From positions 62,001-126,000 of the forward strand of contig NZ_JAMFTN010000053.1 in NCBI RefSeq assembly GCF_023922585.1: a stretch of DNA of 64,000 bases. The letters are read 5' to 3'. Position 1 is the first letter of the stretch. Each line of letters starts with the position of its first letter. This DNA is from Aliidiomarina quisquiliarum. Lineage in GTDB: Bacteria; Pseudomonadota; Gammaproteobacteria; Enterobacterales; Alteromonadaceae. A model generated the notes under the pieces. It saw only the letters and a program-made list of their open reading frames with translations. It had not been told where the DNA came from and did not search any database. Shown here one piece after another: positions 1 to 9,462 of this stretch. A program made the translations under genes and the position numbers.

Positions 1-1
1 T

Positions 2-319
2 AGAGTGTTCCGAGAAGGTGAAATTGATGCCACCTTTTATTTAGTTCTGAGCGGTAAAATAAATATTGTTCAAACGCAAAAAAATCGTATTTTAGGCACC
101 GTTAGCGCTGGTGAGTTTCTTGGCGAAGGTGCTTTTATCACTCAAGGTCCACGCAGTGCCTCGGCGGTAGCTTACGAAGACGCACTCTTACTGCGGCTCG
201 ATATTACGGCACTAAGGTCATTGTCTTCTGCTATTCGTGAAAAGCTCAAAGATGCGATTATTGCTGGCATGGCCCAACGTATTGTTGAATTAAACGAGCG
301 TGTTCAAGCGCTCGTATAG
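2..319 (+). CDS. Cyclic-nucleotide-binding domain protein, C-terminal part (5' cut by window)
   Basis: The frame is open to the left edge, so the true start lies outside the window. The first visible residues, FREGE...FYLVLSGKI, match the beta-roll of a cNMP-binding (Crp-type) domain, where a Phe/Glu-Gly turn leads into YxVLxG. GEFLGEGAF and GPRSASAVA correspond to the phosphate-binding cassette, with Glu and Arg in the usual places for contacting cyclic-nucleotide phosphate and ribose. After the roll only a helix of about 35 residues follows and then the stop, so there is no C-terminal HTH as in Crp/Fnr. It could be a stand-alone sensor or the tail of a larger protein. The ligand cannot be told from sequence. 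It ends 40 bases before queA on the same strand. Confidence 0.75.
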   Translation, partial: RVFREGEIDATFYLVLSGKINIVQTQKNRILGTVSAGEFLGEGAFITQGPRSASAVAYEDALLLRLDITALRSLSSAIREKLKDAIIAGMAQRIVELNERVQALV

Positions 320-359
320 CGGGCCTTAATTTAAATTTAATACAATTATTTGGCTTGTA

Positions 360-2538
<2,179 letters not shown>

Positions 2539-2624
2539 TAACTGTGGTTGTGTTATTATATACGTGGTCGTGTCAGTGTGATCGGCGAGGATTAAACATT
2601 ACTCTGTAGGGAGTATTAGAAACT

Positions 2625-3323
2625 ATGAGTACTGAAGGCTTTTCAACATCGTTACGACCTGTGGCCATTGAATTGGAATTGCGTTTTGGCACTCATAGTG
2701 AGCGCGTAAGAGGGTTGCTAGTTGGGCAGAGAAAACCAGAATACTTGATAGTTGAAATATCAAGAAAACACAATTGGACTGAAGTACAAGAGTGGTTTCT
2801 CGAAGCGTCGACAGTAGTTGTGCGTGGTGTTTTAGCCCAAGGGCAAATAATAGCGGCGGTTGCTACTTTCTTAAGCGTTGTTTCTCGGCCTCAGCGCATG
2901 GTTTTTCTTACTTATCCTGAACGCTTTGAAACGCGTATACTTAGGCAAACACCACGGCTTGAAGTAGATTTAGATGCAGTAATACGCGGCGCTCCGAATT
3001 TAGCTTCGCCTTTTTCAGAAGAAAGTGGCTTAACCGAGATAAAAGGCGCAATTAAAGACATTTCACGGGGTGGTATAAGCTTTGAAACCAAAGCTATTGC
3101 TGAGTTAGAAAATGAAGACTTGAGCGGAGCCGTTGTTGAAATAGAGATATTTGACGAAGAACGCTCATTACTTAAAATACAAGGCGAAATTCGCGGAACA
3201 AAACAAGGTGGCGACGACTTAACTTTAGGTTTACTCGTTGACCGAGACGATAAACAATTTTCATCATCACTAAATAATCTGGTTTTACATTCTAAATTGA
3301 TCAAACAAGCGATCAAAGGGTAG
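2625..3323 (+). CDS. PilZ-domain protein with YcgR-like N-terminal domain
   Basis: This is a 232-residue cytoplasmic protein. Residues 1-100 form a beta-rich domain like the N-terminal partner domain of YcgR-type proteins. Residues 105-225 are a PilZ domain with both c-di-GMP-binding signatures: RxxxR (R107-R111, RQTPR) and D/NxSxxG (D145-G150, DISRGG). It probably binds c-di-GMP and passes the signal to motility or surface-polymer machinery; the partner is not indicated. AGGGAG precedes the ATG by 11 bases. It stands between tgt and rpsU on the same strand with 86 and 99 bases of spacing, probably as its own unit. Confidence 0.85.
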   Translation: MSTEGFSTSLRPVAIELELRFGTHSERVRGLLVGQRKPEYLIVEISRKHNWTEVQEWFLEASTVVVRGVLAQGQIIAAVATFLSVVSRPQRMVFLTYPERFETRILRQTPRLEVDLDAVIRGAPNLASPFSEESGLTEIKGAIKDISRGGISFETKAIAELENEDLSGAVVEIEIFDEERSLLKIQGEIRGTKQGGDDLTLGLLVDRDDKQFSSSLNNLVLHSKLIKQAIKG

Positions 3324-3422
3324 AAAACAAGCAAAGGGCTTTACAGGCGCACTTTATTTGTTTAGTATTCAGCACCAGTTTTTCCAGTTTATAGTGTTAA
3401 CAATTTTTGAGGTGAGGGGCTA

Positions 3423-3638
3423 ATGCCAGCAGTTAAATTAAAAGAGAATGAACCATTTGACGTCGCTTTGCGTCGCTTTAAGCGTTCTTGTGAGAAAGCA
3501 GGTGTACTATCAGAAGTACGTAGTCGTGAGTTTTATGAAAAGCCTACGGCAGAACGTAAGCGTAAAAAAGCAGCAGCGGTAAAACGTCATGCTAAGAAAT
3601 TATCTCGTGAAAATGCTCGTCGCACTCGCCTGTATTAA
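3423..3638 (+). CDS. rpsU: 30S ribosomal protein bS21
   Basis: The 71-residue protein is nearly identical to E. coli S21 across its length ([19 protein letters not shown], then a very basic C-terminus ending RRTRLY). It is a small-subunit protein near the anti-Shine-Dalgarno region. A strong GAGGTGAGG ribosome-binding site precedes the ATG. It is the first gene of the macromolecular-synthesis operon rpsU-dnaG-rpoD. Confidence 0.99.
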   Translation: MPAVKLKENEPFDVALRRFKRSCEKAGVLSEVRSREFYEKPTAERKRKKAAAVKRHAKKLSRENARRTRLY

Positions 3639-3702
3639 GCTTTACGCCGGTTAAAAGTAGCGTAAGCGAGTATTTCTCCAGCAAGCGCGAACAGATGACC
3701 AG

Positions 3703-3730
3703 AAAAAACCGTGTTCCGCACGGTTTTTTT
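3703..3730 (+). terminator. Rho-independent terminator/attenuator between rpsU and dnaG
   Basis: A perfect 11-bp stem pairs 3703-3713 with 3719-3729, with a five-base loop (TTCCG) and a T-tract. In E. coli a terminator at the same place lowers dnaG relative to rpsU; the same role is inferred here. The hairpin overlaps an apparent GTG start upstream of dnaG, which argues for the downstream ATG. Confidence 0.9.
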
Positions 3731-3758
3731 GTGCCTATACTCAGAGTACATTAAGACC

Positions 3759-5507
3759 ATGGCTGGACTCATTCCAAAAGACTTCATTCAAGACTTAGTT
3801 GCTCGGGCCGATATTCAGTCCGTTGTAGACTCGCGAGTACGGTTAAAAAAAGCCGGACGAAATTACCAAGCTTGCTGTCCGTTCCATAGTGAGAAAACAC
3901 CGTCTTTTACAGTTGCACCCGACAAGCAGTTTTATCACTGTTTTGGCTGCGGCGCACACGGTAATGCCATCGATTTTATTATGGAATACGATGGTTTGGA
4001 ATTCCCTGATGCCGTTGAAGTACTTGCCGCCGAGCTTGGTTTAGAAGTACCGCGCGAAAAAGGCCGAGGCGGTGTAAGCCGTGATCGAGTTGAAATTGAA
4101 AACGACTTCGAGCTGATGGAAAAAGTTGCACAGTTTTTTATGCAGCAACTTCGCTACCATGAAAAGTCTACTCAAGTTATCGATTATTTGAAAAATCGTG
4201 GCTTAACCGGCGAAACAGCGAAAGCATTCGGCATTGGTTATGCGCCGAGTGAATGGGACAGCGTACTTAAAAAGTTCGGTGGTAATGCTAAGGCAGAGCA
4301 ACAATTACTTGCTCTAAAACTAGTAAGCGAAAATGAACGTGGCCGACGGTTTGATTTCTTCCGCGATCGACTGATGTTTCCTATTCGAGATCGGCGCGGA
4401 CGAGTAGTAGGGTTTGGTGGTCGGGTACTCGATAATGAACAAAACCCTAAATATTTAAACTCGCCTGAAACGCGGCTGTTTCATAAAGGGCGAGAGTTAT
4501 ACGGCTTCTATGAAATGAAGCAGCATTACAAGCAACTTGAGCAAGTGATAATTGTTGAAGGCTACATGGACGTAGTGGCTTTGGCTCAACATGGTGTGCG
4601 CAACTCCGTGGCATCGCTTGGGACAGCCGCAACACCGGATCAATTACAATTATTGTTTCGACAATCACCACAAGTGGTGTGTTGCTTCGACGGCGACCGA
4701 GCTGGTCGTGATGCGGCTTGGCGTGCGTTAGAAAATGCCTTACCGCTGTTACGTGACGGTCAAGACCTGCGTTTTTTATTTTTACCAGAAGGCGACGACC
4801 CCGACTCAATCGTTCGTGCTGAAGGCCAACAAGGCTTTATGCAGCGTATTGAGCAGGCAACTTCATTGCGCAGCTACTTTTTTGAACACTTGTCGGCCAC
4901 TATCGACTTAACTCAAGATGCCGGTAAAGGTGCACTTATTGCTGCGGCAAAGCCTCTTATAGAGCGTATGCAAAGTGAATTTTATCGCGACTTAATGCTC
5001 GAGGAATTAGCTCGGCGCCTAGGTCGTGACGTAACACAACTTAACCAAATGATAGCCAAACCAACGGTTAAAATGCCAGCGTCTGAGGCGTCAAAGAAAC
5101 GTAGCACGCCTATTGAGCGAGCAATGGGCCTATTGGTGCAACACCCAGAACTAGGGAAAACTGTGCCAGTTAATAATGCATTAGAAGCATTAAAAGTCGA
5201 AGGTGCGCGAGTATTTGTTGCCCTTCATCGGCAAACCTATAGTAATGACTTAAATTCCGCGCAGTTACTGGAAGGTTGGCGAGGCACTCGCTATGAAGAA
5301 AACTTACGCAGTTTGGCGCAATGGAACCACCAAATACGCGAAGAGCATTTAGAGCAAGAATTTAAAGACACCTATATGTTCCTAATAGACCGTTATCTAG
5401 AGCAACGTTACGAAGAACTGCGCACATTACCTCCGCAAGAGTTAACTACCGAGCGGTTACGTGAGATAGAGCAAATCATTCGTGCGTTGAAAAGCACACC
5501 AAGCTGA
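3759..5507 (+). CDS. dnaG: DNA primase DnaG
   Basis: The primase synthesises RNA primers at the replication fork. From ATG 3759 the protein is 582 residues, matching the E. coli enzyme (581) and its MAGxIP start. A longer frame from a GTG at 3711 would begin inside the terminator hairpin and is rejected. The zinc finger has C40, H43, C61 and C64. The Toprim core shows EGYMDVVAL and DGDRAGRDA (catalytic Glu and Asp residues), and the C-terminal helicase-binding domain follows. The ribosome-binding site is poor, as is usual for dnaG. Confidence 0.98.
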   Translation: MAGLIPKDFIQDLVARADIQSVVDSRVRLKKAGRNYQACCPFHSEKTPSFTVAPDKQFYHCFGCGAHGNAIDFIMEYDGLEFPDAVEVLAAELGLEVPREKGRGGVSRDRVEIENDFELMEKVAQFFMQQLRYHEKSTQVIDYLKNRGLTGETAKAFGIGYAPSEWDSVLKKFGGNAKAEQQLLALKLVSENERGRRFDFFRDRLMFPIRDRRGRVVGFGGRVLDNEQNPKYLNSPETRLFHKGRELYGFYEMKQHYKQLEQVIIVEGYMDVVALAQHGVRNSVASLGTAATPDQLQLLFRQSPQVVCCFDGDRAGRDAAWRALENALPLLRDGQDLRFLFLPEGDDPDSIVRAEGQQGFMQRIEQATSLRSYFFEHLSATIDLTQDAGKGALIAAAKPLIERMQSEFYRDLMLEELARRLGRDVTQLNQMIAKPTVKMPASEASKKRSTPIERAMGLLVQHPELGKTVPVNNALEALKVEGARVFVALHRQTYSNDLNSAQLLEGWRGTRYEENLRSLAQWNHQIREEHLEQEFKDTYMFLIDRYLEQRYEELRTLPPQELTTERLREIEQIIRALKSTPS

Positions 5508-5623
5508 AGCAAGCGGTCTAAAATTAGTTCTATTATCGGCTGGCTGAATAACCGCCTATTTGCTATACTAATCGGTCATTCCAGCAGCATCCCACAAATC
5601 ATTCAACTGAGGTGAAGGCCTGT

Positions 5624-7465
5624 ATGCAGACTCGGCAGTCGCAACTGAAACTTCTTATTGCTAAAGGCAAAGAGCAGGGGTATTTAACCTTTGCTGAAGT
5701 AAACGATCACTTGCCCCAAGATATTGTTGATTCGGAGCAAATCGAAGATATAGTTCGCATGATTAACGACATGGGTATTAAGGTGTTTGAAAACGCCCCA
5801 GATGCCGATGAGTTAATGATGAGCGAAGACTCAGCTGATGAGGACGCTGCAGAAGCGGCCGCAGCAGCCCTTGCTAGTGTAGAAAGTGAAATTGGTCGAA
5901 CAACCGACCCAGTTCGCATGTATATGCGTGAAATGGGTACTGTAGAACTTCTTACTCGTGAAGGCGAAATTGTAATCGCTAAGCGCATTGAAGAAGGTAT
6001 TAACCAAGTTCAATCATCTATTGCTGAATACCCCCAAGCAATTAACTACTTGTTAGAACAATGGGATGCGTATGAAGCAGAAGAAATACGTTTAACCGAC
6101 GTTATTATTGGCTTCCTTGACCCTGACGAGGTTGAAGAAGCAGCGCCAACCGCTACTCACGTTGGTTCAGAGCTTACTGAAGAACAAAAGAAAGCAGCTG
6201 ACGAAGAAGACGAAGACGTTGAAGTAGAAGCGGAAGAGGAAGAAGTAGATACCGGCCTCGACCCAGAGCTTGCCCGCGCTAAATTTACTGAGCTGCGTGA
6301 AATGTACAACGTAGCTTGTCAAACCATAGAGAAGTACGGCCGCGATCATCCAAAGTCAGCAGCAGAAATTGAGAAAGTAGGCGAGTTTTTCCGTCAGTTC
6401 CAGTTAGTGCCAAAAATGTTCGACCGTTTAGTACGTGACATGCGTGAAGTTATGCATCGTGTTCGTGTACAAGAGCGTTTGATCATGAAGCTTTGCTTAG
6501 AAAACACCAAGCTACCAAAGCGTACCTTCGTACAAGCATTTTCAGGTAATGAAAGCACCATGGACTGGTTCAATGCGTTGGTAAATAAAAATGTTAGCTA
6601 CAGCGCTAGCCTTGACGAACAACGCAGTGAAGTTGAACGCTGTGTGCAGAAACTCCATGAAATATCTGTTGAAACAGGCTTAACCATTGCCAACGTCAAA
6701 GATATTAACCGTCGTATGTCGATTGGCGAAGCGAAAGCGGGCCGAGCGAAAAAAGAGATGGTTGAAGCGAACTTACGTCTTGTAATTTCTATAGCCAAAA
6801 AATATACCAACCGTGGTTTGCAGTTCTTAGACCTTATTCAGGAAGGTAACATTGGCTTGATGAAAGCGGTTGATAAGTTCGAATACCGCCGTGGTTTTAA
6901 GTTTTCTACCTATGCAACCTGGTGGATTCGCCAAGCAATTACACGTTCAATTGCCGACCAAGCGCGCACCATCCGTATTCCGGTTCATATGATCGAAACG
7001 ATTAATAAACTGAACCGTGTTGCTCGCCAAATGCTACAAGAAATGGGCCGCGAACCGCACCCTGAAGAGCTAGCTGAGCGTATGGCCATGCCTGAAGATA
7101 AAGTGCGCAAGGTACTGAAAATTGCCAAAGAGCCTATCTCCATGGAAACGCCGATTGGTGACGACGAAGATTCGCACTTAGGTGACTTTATTGAAGACAC
7201 CACGCTCGATCTACCGGTTGACTCAGCAACAGCGGAAAGCCTTCAGAACGCCGTTCACGATGTTCTTGGTGGCCTCACTCCGCGTGAAGCGAAGGTACTG
7301 CGTATGCGTTTTGGTATCGATATGAATACCGACCATACTCTCGAAGAAGTTGGTAAGCAGTTTGACGTAACCCGTGAGCGAATTCGTCAAATTGAAGCCA
7401 AAGCACTTCGTAAACTGCGCCACCCAAGCCGTAGCGAGCAGTTAAAAAGCTTCTTAGATGAATAA
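5624..7465 (+). CDS. rpoD: RNA polymerase primary sigma factor RpoD (sigma-70)
   Basis: The housekeeping sigma factor, 613 residues. Region 1.1 is at the N-terminus, region 1.2 is at [19 protein letters not shown], and an acidic non-conserved insert follows. Region 2 is complete ([17 protein letters not shown] and [16 protein letters not shown]), as are region 3 and region 4 ([18 protein letters not shown]). The frame extends to a GTG at 5612, but ATG 5624 gives the family N-terminus (xQSQLKLL) and sits five bases behind AAGG in a purine-rich GAGGTGAAGG. It is the last gene of the rpsU-dnaG-rpoD operon and is closed by a strong terminator. Confidence 0.98.
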   Translation: MQTRQSQLKLLIAKGKEQGYLTFAEVNDHLPQDIVDSEQIEDIVRMINDMGIKVFENAPDADELMMSEDSADEDAAEAAAAALASVESEIGRTTDPVRMYMREMGTVELLTREGEIVIAKRIEEGINQVQSSIAEYPQAINYLLEQWDAYEAEEIRLTDVIIGFLDPDEVEEAAPTATHVGSELTEEQKKAADEEDEDVEVEAEEEEVDTGLDPELARAKFTELREMYNVACQTIEKYGRDHPKSAAEIEKVGEFFRQFQLVPKMFDRLVRDMREVMHRVRVQERLIMKLCLENTKLPKRTFVQAFSGNESTMDWFNALVNKNVSYSASLDEQRSEVERCVQKLHEISVETGLTIANVKDINRRMSIGEAKAGRAKKEMVEANLRLVISIAKKYTNRGLQFLDLIQEGNIGLMKAVDKFEYRRGFKFSTYATWWIRQAITRSIADQARTIRIPVHMIETINKLNRVARQMLQEMGREPHPEELAERMAMPEDKVRKVLKIAKEPISMETPIGDDEDSHLGDFIEDTTLDLPVDSATAESLQNAVHDVLGGLTPREAKVLRMRFGIDMNTDHTLEEVGKQFDVTRERIRQIEAKALRKLRHPSRSEQLKSFLDE

Positions 7466-7479
7466 ATAAGCAAGTAAAC

Positions 7480-7505
7480 AAAAAAGCGCCGCGAGGCGCT
7501 TTTTT
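7480..7505 (+). terminator. Terminator of the rpsU-dnaG-rpoD operon
   Basis: An A-rich stem with AGCGCC (7485-7490) pairs with GGCGCT (7495-7500) around a GCGA tetraloop, flanked by A and T tracts that extend the stem. It lies 20 bases after the rpoD stop. Confidence 0.92.
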
Positions 7506-7522
7506 ATTGTATAGGAATTGGT

Positions 7523-7528
7523 TATACT
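7523..7528 (+). promoter_or_regulatory. Possible -10 element of the tRNA-Ile2 gene
   Basis: TATACT is followed by a GC-rich stretch (GCCGCCGC), like the discriminators of stringently controlled stable-RNA promoters, about 33 bases before the tRNA. No convincing -35 box is visible at 17 bp. This is an inference from position and sequence only. Confidence 0.4.
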
Positions 7529-7560
7529 TGCCGCCGCTTCATTAGAACACCTTCCAAGAT

Positions 7561-7637
7561 GGCCCCTTAGCTCAGTTGGTTAGAGCGCCCGACTCATAAT
7601 CGGTAGGTCCCCAGTTCAAGTCTGGGAGGGGCCACCA
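7561..7637 (+). tRNA. ileX: tRNA-Ile2 (anticodon CAT, lysidine type)
   Basis: 77 bases with encoded CCA. The acceptor stem GGCCCCT pairs with AGGGGCC, the D-loop has AGTTGGT, the anticodon is CAT, and the T-arm is CCCAG-TTCAAGT-CTGGG. The sequence strongly resembles E. coli ileX, the minor tRNA-Ile whose CAU anticodon is converted to lysidine-AU by TilS to read AUA. It is not tRNA-Met: body and acceptor match the Ile2 type. The accessory region begins immediately downstream, so this tRNA is a plausible integration site. Confidence 0.95.
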
Positions 7638-7787
7638 ATCTTTTCAATGACTTACGTCATCTTGAGTTTTACCTAATTCCGCTTGGGGTGCAGTATGGCG
7701 TCCCATTGGCAACCCATTGACAGTTTCCCGCTTACACTTGCCACTCTTATCTTACTTTTCACTTCAACCTCTGACAGAAGATTACCA

Positions 7788-7851
7788 CAGGTGCGAGATC
7801 GCGCAATTGATTCAATTTGTTTTTGCTAAGCCGATTTGGTAGCGCGATTTT
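7788..7851. repeat. Dispersed repeat, copy A (left half of the 12.73-12.84 kb repeat)
   Basis: The segment from CAGGTGCGAGATCG to GTAGCGCGATTTT aligns with 12731-12795 with few mismatches. It contains the near-palindrome AATTGATTCAATT. It ends in GTAGCGCGATTTT, which recurs as GTAGCTCGATTTT at 8304-8316, so the alpA segment lies between two imperfect 13-bp direct repeats. Confidence 0.7.
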
Positions 7852-7909
7852 GGAATGCAGAATGGGGCGGTGAAATAGGTAAGCGATTGGGGCAGCATCA
7901 AGTGAAAGC

Positions 7910-7940
7910 GCGCCTCGATGATTTCTAGCGTTCGAGGCGC
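7910..7940 (-). terminator. Hairpin downstream of the AlpA-like gene
   Basis: A perfect 9-bp stem (GCGCCTCGA at 7910-7918, TCGAGGCGC at 7932-7940) has a 13-base loop and lies 15 bases beyond the alpA stop on its transcribed strand. The following bases are only moderately T-rich. A degraded copy lies at about 12490-12521. Confidence 0.6.
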
Positions 7941-7954
7941 ATCGGATTAGTCTT

Positions 7955-8203
7955 TTAGGCTGCAAGATGCGAAGGATCTGTTGGCATTGTCTCAATGCAG
8001 TGTAAGACCGACGACAGGCGCCAATACTTCTGACTACCAAGTATTTTACCCGGTGGTACCATGCCCGCGCGCTCATAACGCCACAGGCTAGTTCGACTGA
8101 TGGCCAACATGCTAATTACTTCGCAGCTGCGAAGCATGCGCTCCTTTTCGCCATACCGATTTAAAATGTCTGCGCGATTCTCAGGATTAGGTTCTAGGTA
8201 CAT
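7955..8203 (-). CDS. AlpA-family DNA-binding regulator
   Basis: A small winged-helix protein of about 82 residues. The core, EVISMLAISRTSLWRYERAG followed by PPGKILGSQKYWRLSSV, is the AlpA/MerR-like HTH pattern, with a strand-turn wing and a Trp preceding the last helix. AlpA proteins regulate excision or gene expression of prophages, satellites and integrative elements, which suits the position beside a tRNA. The open frame begins at 8233, but ATG 8203 is chosen because GGAG lies seven bases upstream of it. No integrase gene is nearby. Its 3' end is partly duplicated at 12.48-12.56 kb. Confidence 0.78.
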   Translation of the reverse strand: MYLEPNPENRADILNRYGEKERMLRSCEVISMLAISRTSLWRYERAGMVPPGKILGSQKYWRLSSVLHCIETMPTDPSHLAA

Positions 8204-8303
8204 AGTGTGTCTCCGTCGATTAACTGTGTTCATTTTGCGTTAGCGAATGGCAAAGGTGAAGAATTTACGAGGGGGTTTCTACTGGGTTGTAAAAAGTGAC
8301 CCT

Positions 8304-8359
8304 GTAGCTCGATTTTCACGTTTGCGCTTTGCTTTTCAGGTGTATTAGATCAGAGATGG
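8304..8359. repeat. Dispersed repeat, copy B (right half of the 12.73-12.84 kb repeat)
   Basis: GTAGCTCGATTTTCACG, TTTGCGCTTTG, TTTTCAG and ATTAGATCAGAGATGG align in order with 12782-12839. Together with copy A it makes up one full copy of that repeat, split by the alpA segment. Confidence 0.7.
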
Positions 8360-8448
8360 GGGTTTTGGCTACTGTTTGGTAGGGGTAGGCATTGGAGTTC
8401 TAGAAAACTCTCGGAGGTTAATCCAGGAGTCGACCACGGCTGTTATTC

Positions 8449-8499
8449 ATCTTCATTGTCGGTATTTGAATCTTCATTGTCGGTATTTGAATCTTCATG
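8449..8499. repeat. 21-bp tandem repeat, 2.4 copies, inside a small inverted repeat
   Basis: The unit TCTTCATTGTCGGTATTTGAA is present exactly at 8450-8470 and 8471-8491, with a partial third copy (TCTTCAT) to 8498. The block is flanked by GCTGTTAT (8439-8446) and its exact inverse ATAACAGC (8503-8510). The repeats are head-to-tail with no spacers, so this is not CRISPR. An iteron-like protein-binding site is possible but unproven. Confidence 0.8.
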
Positions 8500-8596
8500 A
8501 CGATAACAGCTCTACTCAGGTGGCTAAAATTAGTTTGCCACTACAAAATTCGTGGTAGCGTGGTTTTTACCTAACTTTTCAGGAGCGAAACCAACC

Positions 8597-8707
8597 ATGA
8601 CCGATTTTATTGCTCAAATCATGATACTCCTGGGGCCGGTAATTGTTGCCATTGGCGTATTCGTATACCTCTATACCCACCGCGAACAGTGGCGGCAGGA
8701 GACATAA
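8597..8707 (+). CDS. 36-residue single-pass membrane peptide
   Basis: ATG 8597 opens a 36-residue frame: a short N-terminus (MTDFIAQ), one hydrophobic helix of about 21 residues (IMILLGPVIVAIGVFVYLYTH) and a charged tail (REQWRQET). AGGAG lies 11 bases upstream. The charge pattern suggests N-out or N-in cannot be settled. Small membrane peptides of this shape occur among toxins, holin-like proteins and regulators of membrane proteins; the sequence does not decide. It lies between the alpA-like gene and the antitoxin-like gene. Confidence 0.5.
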   Translation: MTDFIAQIMILLGPVIVAIGVFVYLYTHREQWRQET

Positions 8708-8737
8708 GAGCTAACAAAGCCGAAAGGAGATAGTTTT

Positions 8738-8863
8738 AGCATCAGCTATGCGCGCGATGACACCACGCCGGCGCGGATAAAAGCGCGGGCTAACGAGCTG
8801 GGTATTACACCAGAGGAATTGATAAAGCGGCTGGTTGCGGGCTGCTTGCGAAACGCTAGTTAA
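8738..8863 (+). pseudogene. Small DNA-binding-like ORF without a recognisable start codon
   Basis: The frame from about 8738 to TAA 8863 encodes SISYARDDTTPARIKARANE, then LGITPEELIKRLVAG. This is a short amphipathic helical sequence of the kind seen in ribbon-helix-helix or small accessory DNA-binding proteins. AAAGGAG at 8723-8729 is an excellent ribosome-binding site, but the codons at start distance are TTT, AGC and ATC; no ATG, GTG or TTG is in frame. Either the start has mutated or an ATC start is used. The frame is also continuous with the preceding membrane peptide across its TAA stop. Confidence 0.4.
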
Positions 8864-8941
8864 TAATCGAGCTTTATTTGCAGTTCAGGCGTTGCTAGCT
8901 CAGAATGAAGCATGGAGCCCCATAAATGGCAGAGGATAGTC

Positions 8942-9394
8942 ATGATCGTAGCTACAACCGAAACTTGCTCACCCTTACAACCTCCAGTGATGACATTGTG
9001 GGACGAGCTGAATCTGCCCGCTGCTGATGATGCAATCCTTGAGCTTATTCATCGTGGCTTCGAGCCAGCAATGGTTAAAAAAGTTGGTCAGGTTACCGGC
9101 CTTGCTGATTCATTAATCAGGCAGGCACTTAATCTCCCCAGCCCGGCGGCTTTAAATCGGCGCAAACACAAACGCTTTACCACAGCAGAAAGCGACAGAA
9201 TCTACTCTCTGATTATCGTTGTCAGCGCAGCGTTTTCACTTTACGAAGGGAATCGGGAGGCGGCGTGTCAGTGGTTAAAAAATCCCTGCTTAGCCTTAGG
9301 TATGTACTCCCCAATCGAGAGTCTGTGCACTTTTTTCGGTCTCCAGCAGTTACTAGGATTGATCCATCGTTTAGAGCATGGGGTGTACTGCTAG
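8942..9394 (+). CDS. Xre/MbcA/ParS-type antitoxin (DUF2384), no RES toxin partner
   Basis: About 150 residues. The N-terminal half has an Xre-like helical region (LIHRGFEPAMVKKVGQVTG, then RRKHKRFTTAESDRIYSL). The C-terminal 60 residues match the toxin-binding domain of MbcA/ParS/Xre antitoxins: EGNREAACQWLKNP, the ALG turn, a helix, and the ending LIHRLEHGVYC, equivalent to the family's LGRIEHGVxx. These antitoxins normally sit directly upstream of a RES-domain NAD-degrading toxin. The next gene, 68 bases on, shows no RES motif. ATG 8942 is chosen because AGAGGA precedes it by five bases; an ATG at 8912 is also in frame. Confidence 0.8.
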   Translation: MIVATTETCSPLQPPVMTLWDELNLPAADDAILELIHRGFEPAMVKKVGQVTGLADSLIRQALNLPSPAALNRRKHKRFTTAESDRIYSLIIVVSAAFSLYEGNREAACQWLKNPCLALGMYSPIESLCTFFGLQQLLGLIHRLEHGVYC

Positions 9395-9462
9395 CCCACT
9401 AACACCAGCGATACTTGACAGCCTTATTTACGGATAAGATCAGTTGATCTCACGGAGATGCA

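Larger units (their letters stand above)
7638..7954. other. Gene-free stretch downstream of tRNA-Ile2
   Basis: No convincing coding frame is visible. The stretch contains repeat copy A (7788-7851) and the alpA-type terminator hairpin (7910-7940). I looked for a second copy of the tRNA 3' end here and across the island and did not find one. Confidence 0.6.
8204..8596. other. Intergenic region between the alpA-like gene and the small membrane peptide
   Basis: It holds repeat copy B and a 21-bp tandem repeat. A 60-codon frame across 8376-8558 owes its length to the tandem repeat, starts without a ribosome-binding site and shows no domain, so it is not called. Divergent promoters for the flanking genes should lie here, but I could not assign them. 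Confidence 0.55.

Noticed and set aside
3711-3758. Upstream GTG start for dnaG
   Set aside because: It begins within the terminator hairpin and adds residues not found in DnaG.
5612-5623. GTG start for rpoD
   Set aside because: It overlaps the probable ribosome-binding site, while ATG 5624 matches the family N-terminus.
7600-7637. att duplication of the tRNA 3' end
   Set aside because: No second copy of the T-arm/acceptor sequence was seen up to the OsmC-YcaO gene.
8449-8499. Possible CRISPR
   Set aside because: The 21-bp units are directly adjacent without spacers, and no cas genes are present.
8376-8558. 60-codon frame over the tandem repeat
   Set aside because: No ribosome-binding site; the length depends on the repeat; the translation is repetitive without domain.
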